Both the position numbers and the translations under genes were made by a program. This document shows positions 25,197 to 34,631 of a stretch of 64,000 nucleotides of DNA, one piece after another. How positions within the stretch are numbered: position 1 is the first letter of the stretch; each line of letters begins with the position of its first letter. The notes under the pieces were generated by a model. That model made no database searches and was not told the origin of the DNA. It saw nothing but the letters and a program-made list of their open reading frames with translations. This DNA comes from Hymenobacter actinosclerus (lineage in GTDB: Bacteria > Bacteroidota > Bacteroidia > Cytophagales > Hymenobacteraceae): positions 1,418,618 through 1,482,617 of the forward strand of contig NZ_FOHS01000001.1 of assembly GCF_900111515.1 (NCBI RefSeq), read 5' to 3'.

Positions 25197-28100
25197 ATGA
25201 ATATCCGTCGTTTACTGGTCGCCAACCGTGGCGAAATTGCCATCCGCGTGCTGCGGGCCGCCACCGAGCTGGGCATCCGCACTGTGGCCATCTACACCTA
25301 CGAAGACCGCTACTCGCTGCACCGCTATAAGGCCGACGAGGCCTACCAGGTGGGCCGCGACGACGACCCGCTCAAGCCCTACCTCGACATTGAAGGCATC
25401 ATCCGCACGGCCAAGGAAAACCAGGTCGACGCCATCCACCCCGGCTACGGCTTCCTGAGCGAAAACGCCACGCTGGCCCGCCGCTGCCGCGAGGAGGGCC
25501 TGATTTTCGTGGGGCCCCGGCCCGAGGTGATGGAGGCGCTGGGCGACAAGGTGGCCGCCAAACGGGTGGCCGTGGAGTGCGGCGTGCCCATCATCGAGAG
25601 CAGCGAGCAGGACCTGACCGACCTAGAAGTGGCCCTGACCGAGGCCCACCGCATTGGCTACCCCGTAATGCTGAAGGCGGCCAGCGGCGGCGGCGGACGG
25701 GGCATGCGCGTCATCCGCGACGATGAGCAGCTGGAGCGCGGCTTTTTCGAGGCCCGCAACGAGGCGCTGAAGGCCTTCGGCGACGATACCGTGTTTCTGG
25801 AGCGGTTCGTGGAGCAGCCCAAGCACATTGAGGTGCAGCTGGTGGCCGACAACCACGGCGGCCTGACCCACCTCTACGAGCGCGACTGCTCGGTGCAGCG
25901 CCGCTATCAGAAGGTGGTGGAAGTGGCCCCCTCGCTGCACCTGACGCCCGAAATGCGTGAGCAACTCTACGAGTACGCCTTGCGCCTGGGCCGGGCCGTG
26001 GGCTACAACAACGTGGGCACCGTCGAGTTCCTGGTGAACCCCGAGATCAACCGCATCTACTTCATCGAGGTGAACCCGCGCATCCAGGTTGAGCACACCG
26101 TCACGGAGATGATTACGGGCGTCGACCTGATTAAAACCCAGCTCTACGTGGCTGCCGGCTACCGGCTCGACAGCCCCGAAATCAACCTGGGACCCGATGT
26201 GGTGCCGATGAAAAACGGCTACGCCATCCAGTGCCGCATCACCACCGAAAACCCCGAGCAGGATTTCAAGCCCGATTACGGCACCATCACGGCCTACCGC
26301 TCGGCCGGCGGCTTCGGCATCCGTCTCGACCAGGGCTCGGTGTACAGCGGCGTGCGCGTGTCGCCGTTTTTCGATTCGCTATTAGTAAAGGTGTCGACCC
26401 AGGCGCCCACGCTGGCCGACGCGGCTCAGAAGATGGCCCGCACCCTCGACGAGTTCCGGGTGCGCGGGGTGAGCACCAACATCCAGTTCCTGCAGAACAT
26501 CATTGCCCACCCGGTGTTCATGGCTGGCGAAGCTAACGTCGACTTCATCAAGGACCACCCCGAGCTGTTCCGCTTTCAGCAGCGCCGCGACCGGGCCACC
26601 CGCATCCTGCGCTTTCTGGGTGATGTGAGCGTGAACGGCCACGCCGATGTCGCGGGCAGCGTCGACCCCAAAAAGGAGCTGCGCAAGCCCCGCCTGCCCG
26701 AATCGGACCTCACAGGCCCGCCGCCGGCCGGCACCAAGCAGCTGCTCACCGAGCTGGGCCCCGAGGGGTTCTCCAAGTGGCTGCGCGCCGACCCGCAGAT
26801 CCACTACACCGACACCACGCTGCGCGACGCCCACCAGAGTTTGCTGGCCACCCGCATGCGCACGTTTGATATGCTGAAAGTGGCCAGCCGCTACGCCCAC
26901 GAGCATCCACAAACCTTCTCGCTGGAGTGCTGGGGCGGGGCCACGTTCGATGTGGCGCTGCGCTTTCTGCACGAAGACCCCTGGGAGCGGCTGGCCAAGC
27001 TGCGCGCCGCCGTGCCCAACATTCTGCTGCAAATGCTGATTCGCGGGGCCAACGGCGTGGGCTACAAGGCTTACCCCGATAACCTCACCGAGCGGTTCGT
27101 GCAGCAGGCCGCCGAAACCGGCATCGACGTGTTCCGCATTTTCGACTCGCTGAACTGGATGCCGGGCATGGAGGCCTGCATTGGCTTCGTGCGCAACAAA
27201 ACCGACCGGCTCGCCGAGGCCAGCATCTGCTACACCGGCGACCTGCTCGACGTGAGCCGCCACCAGAAGTACAACCTGCAGTACTACCTGCGCCTGGCCC
27301 GCCAGATTGAGGACGCCGGGGCGCACATTCTCTGCATCAAGGACATGGCCGGCCTGCTGAAGCCCTACGCCGCCCAGGAGCTCATTACCGCTCTGCGCGA
27401 CACCATCAGCCTGCCCATCCACCTGCACACCCACGACACCAGCAGCCTGCAGCCGGCCACCTACCTCAAGGCCGTGGAAGCCGGCGTAAACGTGATTGAC
27501 GTAGCGCTGGGCTCGCTCTCGGGCCTGACCTCGCAGCCCAACTTCAACTCGGTGGTGGAGATGCTGCGCGGCCAGCCCCGGCACCGCGAGTTCAACCAAC
27601 TCTCGCTCAACGAATTTTCGACCTACTGGGAAACGGTGCGCGAATACTACTACCCCTTCGAATCGGGCCTCAAGGCGGGTACTTCGGAGGTGTTCCAGCA
27701 CGAAATTCCGGGCGGGCAGTACTCCAACCTGCGCCCCCAGGCCCAGGCTCTGGGTTTGCTCGATAAGTTTGAAACCGTAAAAACCACCTTCGCCGACGTC
27801 AACCAACTGTTTGGCGACATCGTAAAAGTAACGCCCTCGTCGAAAGTGGTGGGCGACATGGCTTTGTTCCTGGTGTCCAACGACCTGACCACGGCCGACG
27901 TGCTGGAAAAGGGCGACACGCTCAACTTCCCCGAGTCGGTGCGGCAGCTGTTCCGCGGCGACATTGGCCAGCCCGAAGGCGGCTGGCCCGCCGATGTGCA
28001 GGCGGTGGTGCTGAAAGGAGAACCTGCCTTCACCGACCGGCCCAACGAGCACCTGGCCCCCATTGATTTCGAGCAGGAGCAGGCCAATTTCAAGGAGAAG

Positions 28101-28646
28101 TTCGAGGCCGAGGGCAAGTTTACCGACGTCCTCTCGTGGCTGCTCTACCCCAAGGTGTTCGAGCAGTATTGGGACTTCCGCCAGCAGTACGGCGACGTGT
28201 CGGTGGTGCCCACGCCGGTATTCTACTACGGTTTGCAGCCGGGCCAGGAAACGCTCATCGAAATTGCCCGCGGCAAGAGCATCATCGTGGGTTTGCAGAG
28301 CATCGGCCCGGTAGATGAGGACGGCAACCGCACGCTGTTCTTCACCCTCAACGGCCAGACCCGCAATCTGAAAATCCGCGACCAGTCGGTGGAAGTAAAG
28401 CGCATCCTCAACACGAAAGCCGACAAAGCCAACCCTCGCCAGCTGGGCGCCCCGTTGCAGGGCCTGCTGAGTCGGGTGCTGGTGAAAAGCGGCGAGCCGG
28501 TGCGCAAAAACACACCGTTGTTCATCATCGAAGCCATGAAGATGGAAACCACCATCACGGCCCCCGACGACACCACCGTGCAGGCCGTGAACCTGGCCGA
28601 GGGCACGCTGGTAAACGCCGACGATTTGGTGCTGACGCTGGGGTAG
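25197..28646 (+). CDS. pyc: Pyruvate carboxylase
   Basis: A 1149-residue biotin enzyme making oxaloacetate from pyruvate, bicarbonate and ATP. ATG 25197 (MNIRRLLVANRGEIAIRVL) is the standard biotin-carboxylase start. Order: biotin carboxylase (residues 1 to about 450, with the Gly-rich loop ASGGGGRGMR and VEFLVNPEINRIYFIEVNPR region), carboxyltransferase (DTTLRDAHQSLLATRMRT, IKDMAGLLKPY, HLHTHDTS), then the C-terminal biotinyl domain with biotin Lys in EAMKMET. It is a single-chain, full-length alpha4-type enzyme. A strong terminator follows directly. Confidence 0.97.
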   Translation: MNIRRLLVANRGEIAIRVLRAATELGIRTVAIYTYEDRYSLHRYKADEAYQVGRDDDPLKPYLDIEGIIRTAKENQVDAIHPGYGFLSENATLARRCREEGLIFVGPRPEVMEALGDKVAAKRVAVECGVPIIESSEQDLTDLEVALTEAHRIGYPVMLKAASGGGGRGMRVIRDDEQLERGFFEARNEALKAFGDDTVFLERFVEQPKHIEVQLVADNHGGLTHLYERDCSVQRRYQKVVEVAPSLHLTPEMREQLYEYALRLGRAVGYNNVGTVEFLVNPEINRIYFIEVNPRIQVEHTVTEMITGVDLIKTQLYVAAGYRLDSPEINLGPDVVPMKNGYAIQCRITTENPEQDFKPDYGTITAYRSAGGFGIRLDQGSVYSGVRVSPFFDSLLVKVSTQAPTLADAAQKMARTLDEFRVRGVSTNIQFLQNIIAHPVFMAGEANVDFIKDHPELFRFQQRRDRATRILRFLGDVSVNGHADVAGSVDPKKELRKPRLPESDLTGPPPAGTKQLLTELGPEGFSKWLRADPQIHYTDTTLRDAHQSLLATRMRTFDMLKVASRYAHEHPQTFSLECWGGATFDVALRFLHEDPWERLAKLRAAVPNILLQMLIRGANGVGYKAYPDNLTERFVQQAAETGIDVFRIFDSLNWMPGMEACIGFVRNKTDRLAEASICYTGDLLDVSRHQKYNLQYYLRLARQIEDAGAHILCIKDMAGLLKPYAAQELITALRDTISLPIHLHTHDTSSLQPATYLKAVEAGVNVIDVALGSLSGLTSQPNFNSVVEMLRGQPRHREFNQLSLNEFSTYWETVREYYYPFESGLKAGTSEVFQHEIPGGQYSNLRPQAQALGLLDKFETVKTTFADVNQLFGDIVKVTPSSKVVGDMALFLVSNDLTTADVLEKGDTLNFPESVRQLFRGDIGQPEGGWPADVQAVVLKGEPAFTDRPNEHLAPIDFEQEQANFKEKFEAEGKFTDVLSWLLYPKVFEQYWDFRQQYGDVSVVPTPVFYYGLQPGQETLIEIARGKSIIVGLQSIGPVDEDGNRTLFFTLNGQTRNLKIRDQSVEVKRILNTKADKANPRQLGAPLQGLLSRVLVKSGEPVRKNTPLFIIEAMKMETTITAPDDTTVQAVNLAEGTLVNADDLVLTLG

Positions 28647-28662
28647 AAGCGGCAGTCAAACG

Positions 28663-28709
28663 AAGAAGCGGGCACCCGCGCTGGTTCAGCGCAGGTGCCC
28701 GCTTCTTTG
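28663..28709 (+). terminator. Terminator after pyc
   Basis: AAGAAGCGGGCACC (28663-28676) and GGTGCCCGCTTCTT (28694-28707) are perfect 14-bp complements, followed by TTG. It lies 16 bp after the pyc stop. Confidence 0.85.
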
Positions 28710-28849
28710 TCTGGCCAAGGCGAACTTGCGTACCGGGGCCGGGGGAGTTGCCGCGCGAATCCACTTCATCCCTGACCAGCTGACAACCTGGTTTTGCGTG
28801 TTTATAGAAGTCTAGTGCAATTTTCAGGTCAGTATACATGTAGCGCACG

Positions 28850-28932
28850 TAGCGCGAACTTTGTAGTTCACGTCCCTGCGTCGTCCAGGCGGCTTCAATG
28901 GCACGGGGACGCGAACTACAAAGTTCGCGCTA
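28850..28932. repeat. Inverted repeat TAGCGCGAACTTTGTAGTTC
   Basis: The arms 28850-28876 and 28905-28932 are complementary with a one-base length difference. The upstream flank (28815-28830, GCAATTTTCAGGT) is shared with the otherwise different element at 31030. The 28710-29068 gap otherwise shows nothing I can name. Confidence 0.85.
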
Positions 28933-29068
28933 CAGCCGGCCAGAATTTCAAACCGTACGCTCAGCTGAAAACCGCTATAAGTGCAACGAAACGGGGCCTG
29001 CGCGGCTCGTGGGTATAGGTCGGCCGCGGGGTCGAATCATTCCCTTCATTCCTTTTAACGCTTTCCTT

Positions 29069-29722
29069 ATGCTTATTCGAACTGCTGGCATCTGTGCCGC
29101 TGCGCTCCTGATGCCGCTACTCGGTTCTGCCCAAAGTAGCGAGCCGGCCGGGAGCCGATACTACATCGGTCTTGCCGCCTATACGAACTGGTATCAGCGG
29201 CTGAGCCGCGAGCAGGATGGCAGCAGATGGCCGCCGCTGGCGCTTACGTTGGGCTACCAGCTGCGTCCGCGTTGGGCGGTGCAGCTGAGCGCGGCCTATA
29301 GTTCCAGCCCCGGCTCGTACGCGGGTGTAGCGCGCAACCCCGACGGCAGCCCGATTGGGAATTACCGCAACCACTACCGCAACAGTGCCCTTTCCATGAC
29401 GGCGCTCGGCCGCTACACCATCACCCGGACGCTGAGCAACCGCCTGCAGCTCGATGCGCTGGGTGGCTTTTCGGTGGACCGCCAGGCCTACCAGGCCAAA
29501 GGCTACAACCCGGACTACCTGACCCCGGCCCAGACTACCCCTTTCGACCTCAGCTCCCACAACTACAACTACGCGCTGAGCGTGGGCCCGAGCCTGCGCT
29601 ACCGCATCAGCTCCGGCCTGGAGGCCGTGGGCGAAGGGACTGTTAATATGGATTTACGCGCTCCGCGGATGATAACGACTTCCGCTTCGCTGGGGCTGCG
29701 CTACCGGTTTGGCCGTTTGTAA
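29069..29722 (+). CDS. Outer membrane beta-barrel protein
   Basis: About 217 residues from ATG 29069 (MLIRTAGICAAALLMPLLGS), which gives a clean signal peptide; the longer frame runs back into the repeat. The mature part alternates hydrophobic and polar residues in short strands (LALTLGYQLRPRWAVQLSAA, YALSVGPSLRYRI) and ends in RYRFGRL, in the style of porin-like barrels. No specific family or ligand is recognised. Confidence 0.8.
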   Translation: MLIRTAGICAAALLMPLLGSAQSSEPAGSRYYIGLAAYTNWYQRLSREQDGSRWPPLALTLGYQLRPRWAVQLSAAYSSSPGSYAGVARNPDGSPIGNYRNHYRNSALSMTALGRYTITRTLSNRLQLDALGGFSVDRQAYQAKGYNPDYLTPAQTTPFDLSSHNYNYALSVGPSLRYRISSGLEAVGEGTVNMDLRAPRMITTSASLGLRYRFGRL

Positions 29723-29787
29723 AGTACGCTGTCTGCGGACCGAAGGGAGCTGCTGCTGAGCCGGGAGGCGGTAACTGGCCGGCAACG

Positions 29788-29835
29788 AAAGCGGGAACCC
29801 GCGCCGGATTGGCGCGGGCTCCCGCTTTTCGTTTT
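29788..29835 (+). terminator. Terminator after outer membrane barrel gene
   Basis: AAAGCGGGAACCCGCGCC pairs with GGCGCGGGCTCCCGCTTT around loop GGATT, with one mismatch, followed by TCGTTTTTAT. The remaining sequence to 30009 shows no gene. Confidence 0.88.
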
Positions 29836-30009
29836 TATATAGAGACGGGTAGGCGACTGGTGAAAAGCAGGAAAACAGGAAATGGGTGCCAAATCGGCCC
29901 CTCGGAGCTAGCGGCTACTATCTGCGACAGGCGCCGTTTTATATGAATAGAGAACTGGGAAAATTGCACGTGAACCAGTAGCTTGCTGCCTCATTTTCAA
30001 CTCTTTTTT

Positions 30010-30963
30010 ATGATCAGAAAATTATTCTTTTTTGCCTTTTTGCTGTTGCTGAGTGTCGGCGGTGCCTGGGCCCAACTGGGGCTGGGCAACCCGAAAGAAG
30101 TGGCCCAGGTGAAAAGCCAGCCGCTTATTGTACTGTTGCGCGACGAAGACCCCGGCATCCTGAAAAAGCTGGCGAAAAAGCCGGAGGAGCTGGCCGACTA
30201 CAAGAGCTTCGTGGCCGATTACAACACCCGGATTCAGGCGCTGACCACCAGCATGTGGCAGTTCTCGCCGGGCGTGGAATTCCGGCCGGAATCGGAGCTG
30301 GAGGCGTTGCGCAAAGCCAAGGGCAAACCCCAGGGCGTGCTCCAGCACCAGGATGTGTACCTGACCGGCCCGCGAAACCACGTTGCCGGAACGCCCACTA
30401 CCGGCTTGCAGGCGCAGTTTTACCACACTGCCGAAAAGGTGTCGGCCATGGTAATATACCTGGTGGGCAACGGCGACAAAGACCGGGTAGCCCAGATGCT
30501 GCTGGCCCCGGGCCCCATTTACACCAGCGACCTGATTTTCAGCCTCCGCAACCTGCAACAGTACCTCGATGCCCGCTCCAAAGGCCGGAGCGGCTCCGAT
30601 ATCCGGGCCGAAATAGCGCAGAACGGCAAGCTGCTGCGCAAGAAAATTCTGCTCATTGACGAGGAAGATATCAAGGGCAAGCTCACCACTGCCGATATCA
30701 AGCAGTCGTATCCTTTTCCCTACGAGGTAGTGCCCCGCAGCAAGATCGAGGAGGCCGTGAGCAGCGGCGACGCTCGCTACGCCTGCATCCGGCTGCTGCC
30801 GGCCACCGAAAGCATTATGGTGCAGGTGGCAATGGATGCCAAGGACGGAACAATGCTGGCCATGTCGAAACCCAATACGATGCGCATTGCCGGGATCGGG
30901 GGCGGACAGAACATCGGCAAAAACAACCTGAAGGATTTTGCCGACTGCGCCCGGGCTAAATAA
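30010..30963 (+). CDS. Hypothetical secreted protein
   Basis: A 317-residue protein from ATG 30010 (MIRKLFFFAFLLLLSVGGAW), with a signal peptide cleaved after AWAQ. The mature part is mixed alpha/beta with IVLLRDEDPGILKKLAKKPE, LLIDEEDIKGKLTTADIKQS and YPFPYEVVPRSKIEEAV. I recognise no domain. It stands alone behind a terminator and is followed by an inverted repeat. Periplasmic or outer-membrane-associated location is inferred from the signal peptide only. Confidence 0.75.
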   Translation: MIRKLFFFAFLLLLSVGGAWAQLGLGNPKEVAQVKSQPLIVLLRDEDPGILKKLAKKPEELADYKSFVADYNTRIQALTTSMWQFSPGVEFRPESELEALRKAKGKPQGVLQHQDVYLTGPRNHVAGTPTTGLQAQFYHTAEKVSAMVIYLVGNGDKDRVAQMLLAPGPIYTSDLIFSLRNLQQYLDARSKGRSGSDIRAEIAQNGKLLRKKILLIDEEDIKGKLTTADIKQSYPFPYEVVPRSKIEEAVSSGDARYACIRLLPATESIMVQVAMDAKDGTMLAMSKPNTMRIAGIGGGQNIGKNNLKDFADCARAK

Positions 30964-31029
30964 GCGGCCCGCTGGCCTGGTTTTGGGCTGCCGTCTGGTG
31001 CAACTAGAGCAATTTTCAGGTTGCCATAC

Positions 31030-31127
31030 AGGAGGTAGAGACGCAACAGTTGGCGTCTCGTCGTTGAACAGTTCAGTAGCACAACGTCAGCAACGACGAG
31101 ACGCCAACTGTTGCGTCTCTACATCCT
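31030..31127. repeat. 37-bp inverted repeat GTAGAGACGCAACAGTTGG with shared hairpin tip
   Basis: The arms 31030-31066 and 31091-31127 pair with one mismatch. The tip reads GTTGAACA...AACGTCAGCAAC, which is the same tip as in the element at 56211 although the stems are unrelated. An outer AGAGCAATTTTCAGGT (about 31005-31020) has a partial inverted partner, AATTTGCTCT, at 31142-31151. Confidence 0.88.
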
Positions 31128-31231
31128 GTTCCTGAACTCGAAATTTGCTCTAACTACCGAACTGGCAGGGCCAAATAACAGTCTGAAAAACGGTAGCTTT
31201 AGCCTTTCTGTCTGCACCTTAACTGCCGGTT

Positions 31232-31963
31232 ATGAAATCCAGATACATGTTGCTGCTGGCCGGGTTGCTGCCGCTCAGCGCTGCTGCCCAGCAGCCAGCC
31301 CTCAGCCAGGCCGGAACGGCCGGGCAGGCCAACCTCAACGCCCTGGTGGCGGGGGCGCCAACAATAGTCCCCCACGGCAACAACGAAGCGGTGGTAGGCT
31401 CGCCCTACCTGGAAAACCGCTGGCTGCCGGCCAGGCTTAAAATGAGCAACAACGTGCCGCTGGCTCCGGTACCCCTCAAGTTTGATGTGCTGAACCAGCG
31501 GCTGCTGATGCAGCCGCTGGACCGGCCGACTGATTCGCTCCAACTCAACGACCGGCTGGTGGCGGGCTTCGAACTTGAGGAGCCGGCCACGCCGCTCGCG
31601 CCCGGCCGCACCCGGCGCTTCCGCCGCTTTGCCGAGGCCCCCGACCCCCGCCAACAGGCCGAGTATGTGGAGGTGCTGCATAAAGGGCGCTACACGCTGC
31701 TGAAGCGCTACACCAAGCAGTTCATCAAAGGCGATTCGCATCAGGCTTACGGCAGCAGTCGCAACTACGATGAAATCAAGGACGGCAACCAGTACTACCT
31801 GCTGCGGCCCGATAAAACGCTGGTGCCACTGAAGCTGACGATGAAAATGCTGCAGGCCGCCGCGCCCGAACTGGCTTCGACACTGAAAGCGGCCCCCGGC
31901 GCCGGTACAGCCAAAACGGATGCCCAGTGGGCCGCCGTGCTGGCCGCCGCTGAGGCGAACTAG
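31232..31963 (+). CDS. Hypothetical secreted protein
   Basis: A 243-residue protein with signal peptide MKSRYMLLLAGLLPLSAAAQ. The mature chain has NNEAVVGSPYLENRWLPARL, YVEVLHKGRYTLLKRYTKQF and YYLLRPDKTLVPLKLTMKML. I recognise no catalytic motif. The pattern of an early segment and a late 'data display' segment (GRYTLLKRY, NQYYLLRPD) is common in uncharacterised Bacteroidota periplasmic proteins. It lies before a metallopeptidase gene but with its own 100-bp spacing. Confidence 0.75.
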   Translation: MKSRYMLLLAGLLPLSAAAQQPALSQAGTAGQANLNALVAGAPTIVPHGNNEAVVGSPYLENRWLPARLKMSNNVPLAPVPLKFDVLNQRLLMQPLDRPTDSLQLNDRLVAGFELEEPATPLAPGRTRRFRRFAEAPDPRQQAEYVEVLHKGRYTLLKRYTKQFIKGDSHQAYGSSRNYDEIKDGNQYYLLRPDKTLVPLKLTMKMLQAAAPELASTLKAAPGAGTAKTDAQWAAVLAAAEAN

Positions 31964-32052
31964 GCGCCCTGCGAAAAGCAGCTGCAAGGCATGAGAGGGC
32001 AAATAAGTAGATGCGAGGAAGAGTAAATTGTGTTAAATCCGGTCCGGACTTC

Positions 32053-32059
32053 TATTTTG
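32053..32059 (+). promoter_or_regulatory. Possible -7 element TATTTTG before M28 peptidase
   Basis: TATTTTG ends 4 nt before the ATG and a TTG lies 22 nt upstream of it. It is one base short of the TAnnTTTG consensus. The closeness to the ATG would again give an almost leaderless mRNA. Confidence 0.35.
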
Positions 32060-32063
32060 CACC

Positions 32064-33404
32064 ATGGTTAAAACTATTGCTCTCGTTTTGCTGCTCGGGC
32101 TTTCCGGCGGCTCGGTTTGCGCGCAAAAAAAGCCGGTTAAGCGGCCTGCCCAGCCCGGCGTGGCGGCGGCTACCGTCGAGCGCGTAGTCCGGGCGCTGGC
32201 GGCCGATGATATGCAGGGGCGCGCCTCGGGGCAGCCCGGCGGCGAGAAGGCGGCCGATTTTCTGGCAGCCGAGTTTCAGCGGATCGGGTTGGAGCCGTTG
32301 CCGGGCCTGCCGGGCTTCTCGCAGCCGTTTCCGGTGTATGAGGCCCGCACGCAGGCCCGCATGGTTTCGGTGGGTGGGACGGTGGTGCCGCCCGCACGGT
32401 TTGTGTTGGTTTCCGGCCAACCCACGCTCAACTGGATGCACTACGACGAGCCGGCACCCCGCATCGTAACCATCGGCCCTAAGGATAATTTGCTGAAGGA
32501 AATCCGGCCGCTGCTCAATCCGCAGGCCAATACCATCGTGTTCGTCGATACGATGCAAAAGGCGGCGTTCAAGCGGGTGGCTGGTTTTGTGGCGCGTGGC
32601 GGACTGCGGCCGGATAAGCCGGCACCTTTTTCCACGCTGCTCGTGCTGGGCAACGCCCCGGCCGGCCCGCTTAAGTTCCTGGTGACGGCCACCACCGACA
32701 TCCGCACGGTAACGCTGCGCAACGTGGTGGGCGTGCTGCCGGGCCTAGATAAAGAGCGGGCAAAGGAGCAGGTCGTTTTCAGCGCCCACTACGACCACCT
32801 GGGCATCCTGCCCGCCGTGGCCGGCGACTCCATTGCCAATGGCGCCGACGACGATGCCAGCGGCACGACGGCGGTAGTGGCACTGGCGGAATACTTCAAG
32901 CAGCAGCACAGCAATGCCCGGCCGCTGCTGTTTGTGGCGTTTGTGGCCGAGGAAATCGGGGGCTTCGGAGCCCGGCACTTTTCGCAGCAGCTCGATCCGG
33001 CCCAGGTAGTGGCCATGTTCAACATCGAAATGATTGGCAAGGAGGCCAAATTCGGCCCCAACTCCGCCTTCATTACGGGTTTCGATAAGTCAGATTTTGG
33101 TCCGCTGCTGCAGCAGAATGCCAAGGGCACCATATTCCGGTTCGAGGCCGACCCATATCCCGAGCAGAACCTGTTCTACCGCTCCGATAACGCCACGCTG
33201 GCCCGGCTGGGCGTGCCGGCCCACACCATCAGCACCGATCAGATTCCGACCGACAAGCTCTACCATTCGGTGAACGACGAAGTGGAGAGTCTCGATCTGG
33301 CCAACATGACGGCCGTTATTACGGCCGTTGCCCGCGCCGCCGCCCCCATCATCAGCGGCCAGCAAACCCCCACTCGTATTGTGGGCGAGGAGGCAAAGAA
33401 GTAA
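32064..33404 (+). CDS. Secreted M28-family zinc metallopeptidase
   Basis: A 446-residue protein with signal peptide MVKTIALVLLLGLSGGSVCA. The two-zinc M28 catalytic site is visible: VFSAHYDHLG (first His and Asp-rich loop), NGADDDASGTTAVV (bridging Asp), FVAFVAEEIGGFGARHF (catalytic Glu and zinc Glu), and a later ARLGVPAHTISTDQIP followed by a His in KLYHSVNDEVE. The N-terminal third contains an inserted PA-like region (about residues 110-200). It probably trims peptides in the periplasm or outside the cell. Confidence 0.93.
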   Translation: MVKTIALVLLLGLSGGSVCAQKKPVKRPAQPGVAAATVERVVRALAADDMQGRASGQPGGEKAADFLAAEFQRIGLEPLPGLPGFSQPFPVYEARTQARMVSVGGTVVPPARFVLVSGQPTLNWMHYDEPAPRIVTIGPKDNLLKEIRPLLNPQANTIVFVDTMQKAAFKRVAGFVARGGLRPDKPAPFSTLLVLGNAPAGPLKFLVTATTDIRTVTLRNVVGVLPGLDKERAKEQVVFSAHYDHLGILPAVAGDSIANGADDDASGTTAVVALAEYFKQQHSNARPLLFVAFVAEEIGGFGARHFSQQLDPAQVVAMFNIEMIGKEAKFGPNSAFITGFDKSDFGPLLQQNAKGTIFRFEADPYPEQNLFYRSDNATLARLGVPAHTISTDQIPTDKLYHSVNDEVESLDLANMTAVITAVARAAAPIISGQQTPTRIVGEEAKK

Positions 33405-33466
33405 CTCACGTTATTGCCGGCAAAGCGAAAGGCCCGAACAACGGCGTCGCTAACCGGTAAAAGCGA

Positions 33467-33546
33467 GCGGCAACTCCTCCGTGGGCAGAGCGTCCCGACC
33501 GCCGATACTGGTGGTCGGGACGCTCTGCCCACGGAGGAGTTGCCGC
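33467..33546. repeat. 34-bp perfect inverted repeat after M28 peptidase gene
   Basis: The arms 33467-33500 and 33513-33546 (beginning GCGGCAACTCCTCCGTGGGC) pair without mismatch over 34 bp with a 12-nt loop. The gap 33405-33621 between convergent genes holds only this element. No T-run follows. Confidence 0.9.
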
Positions 33547-33621
33547 TTCTGCGAAGGGCGGATTGGTTGCGCTGGGCGGCGGGTGTTTCGGTTGCTGTCC
33601 GTCGCGTGCTGGTTTGCGCGC

Positions 33622-34488
33622 CTACTTGCCCAGGCGGGCGCTCAGGCCCGCGCCGATGTTGAAGCCGCCGGCCGCTGGCGTGAGGCCGTGGCCGGCGGTT
33701 ACATCGAGGCGCAGACCGGGCAGCGGGCGGTAAAACAGGCCCGACGTGAGGCCCGGCTGCCAGCCCCGCTGCCGCTGCCAGGTGGCGTAGGTTTCGGCCA
33801 GAAAGCCGAAGTGCGTACCTGCACCAAGCGGACCATTGAGCGCCAGGGTCGTCAGGTACTGGCCCTGCTTGGTGCCCTCGGCCTTAAAGCCCTGCTGCCG
33901 GAACCCGAAGTTGCCTTCCAGCCCGAACCGCTGCCCCAACTGCTGCGACAGCAGCAACCGGGCCCCGGGCTCCAGCTGCTTATCGGCAAAGCTGGCGTCG
34001 CCGTTGCGCAGGTTCATATCCAGCAGCACTACTATCTGGCTGCGGGCATTCTGCACGTTCGAAACCAGGAATTTGGCCCCCACATTCAGTGGCGCAAAGC
34101 CCGCCGGGCCGGTAAAGGGCGCGGCCGGTCCCTCGGTTAGCCGGCGGTTGCCGCCGACTGGTAGCCGGAGGTAGTTTTGGGTGGCGCGCAGCTCGATGTG
34201 GTTGAAGAAGCCCACCCGGAGCGTACTGCCCCACACCTGGCGGCCGGCGTAGCGGGCGTTGCCGCCCGTGCCGTAGCGCGTCAGGCCGGTTTCCAGCTGA
34301 AACTGGCCGGGATACAGCATGTTGGTGGTGATGGTCTGCCCCGGCCGGTCGGGACGAATAAGGCGCACGAAGGGCGACTCGGCGTTGGGGTTGTAGGCGG
34401 CCTCAGCGGCGGCCGATTGGGCCAGGGTGCGGGCCGGCGCCGCCAGCGTCAGCAGCGTGCCGGCAGTCAGCAAAGTGGTTTTGCGCAT
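33622..34488 (-). CDS. Outer membrane transporter-like beta-barrel (phenol-degradation MetA family)
   Basis: About 288 residues from ATG 34488 (MRKTTLLTAGTLLTLAAPAR) with signal peptide. The mature part has IRPDRPGQTITTNMLYPGQF, QVWGSTLRVGFFNHIELRAT and a series of amphipathic strands ending AGLSARLGK. The pattern (Asp-Arg-Pro-Gly start, barrel) is typical of the 'transporter' family PF13557. The substrate is unknown. An upstream ATG 12 codons earlier is possible. Confidence 0.8.
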   Translation of the reverse strand: MRKTTLLTAGTLLTLAAPARTLAQSAAAEAAYNPNAESPFVRLIRPDRPGQTITTNMLYPGQFQLETGLTRYGTGGNARYAGRQVWGSTLRVGFFNHIELRATQNYLRLPVGGNRRLTEGPAAPFTGPAGFAPLNVGAKFLVSNVQNARSQIVVLLDMNLRNGDASFADKQLEPGARLLLSQQLGQRFGLEGNFGFRQQGFKAEGTKQGQYLTTLALNGPLGAGTHFGFLAETYATWQRQRGWQPGLTSGLFYRPLPGLRLDVTAGHGLTPAAGGFNIGAGLSARLGK

Positions 34489-34525
34489 GGCACCCCAGAC
34501 GCCTGTCTGCCGGAAATGGTTCATT

Positions 34526-34565
34526 TATAGGGCTTAGGGACTTAGGTTTTAGGACTTAGGTAATA
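34526..34565. repeat. Degenerate CTTAGGG heptads, left partner of the array at 34632
   Basis: GGGCTTA, GGGACTTA, GGTTTTA, GGACTTA and GGT are spaced at 7-8 nt. They are the inverted, diverged counterpart of the CCTAAGC array across a terminator hairpin. Confidence 0.7.
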
Positions 34566-34584
34566 GCGCCTCAAACCAACGGTC

Positions 34585-34623
34585 AAAAAAAGAGGCACCG
34601 CCGTAACTATGGCGGTGCCTCTT
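34585..34623 (-). terminator. Terminator after M1 aminopeptidase
   Basis: AAGAGGCACCGCC (34590-34602) pairs perfectly with GGCGGTGCCTCTT (34611-34623), and on the minus strand a run of seven T follows. It lies between the CCTAAGC array and the next gene. Confidence 0.85.
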
Positions 34624-34631
34624 ACATACTT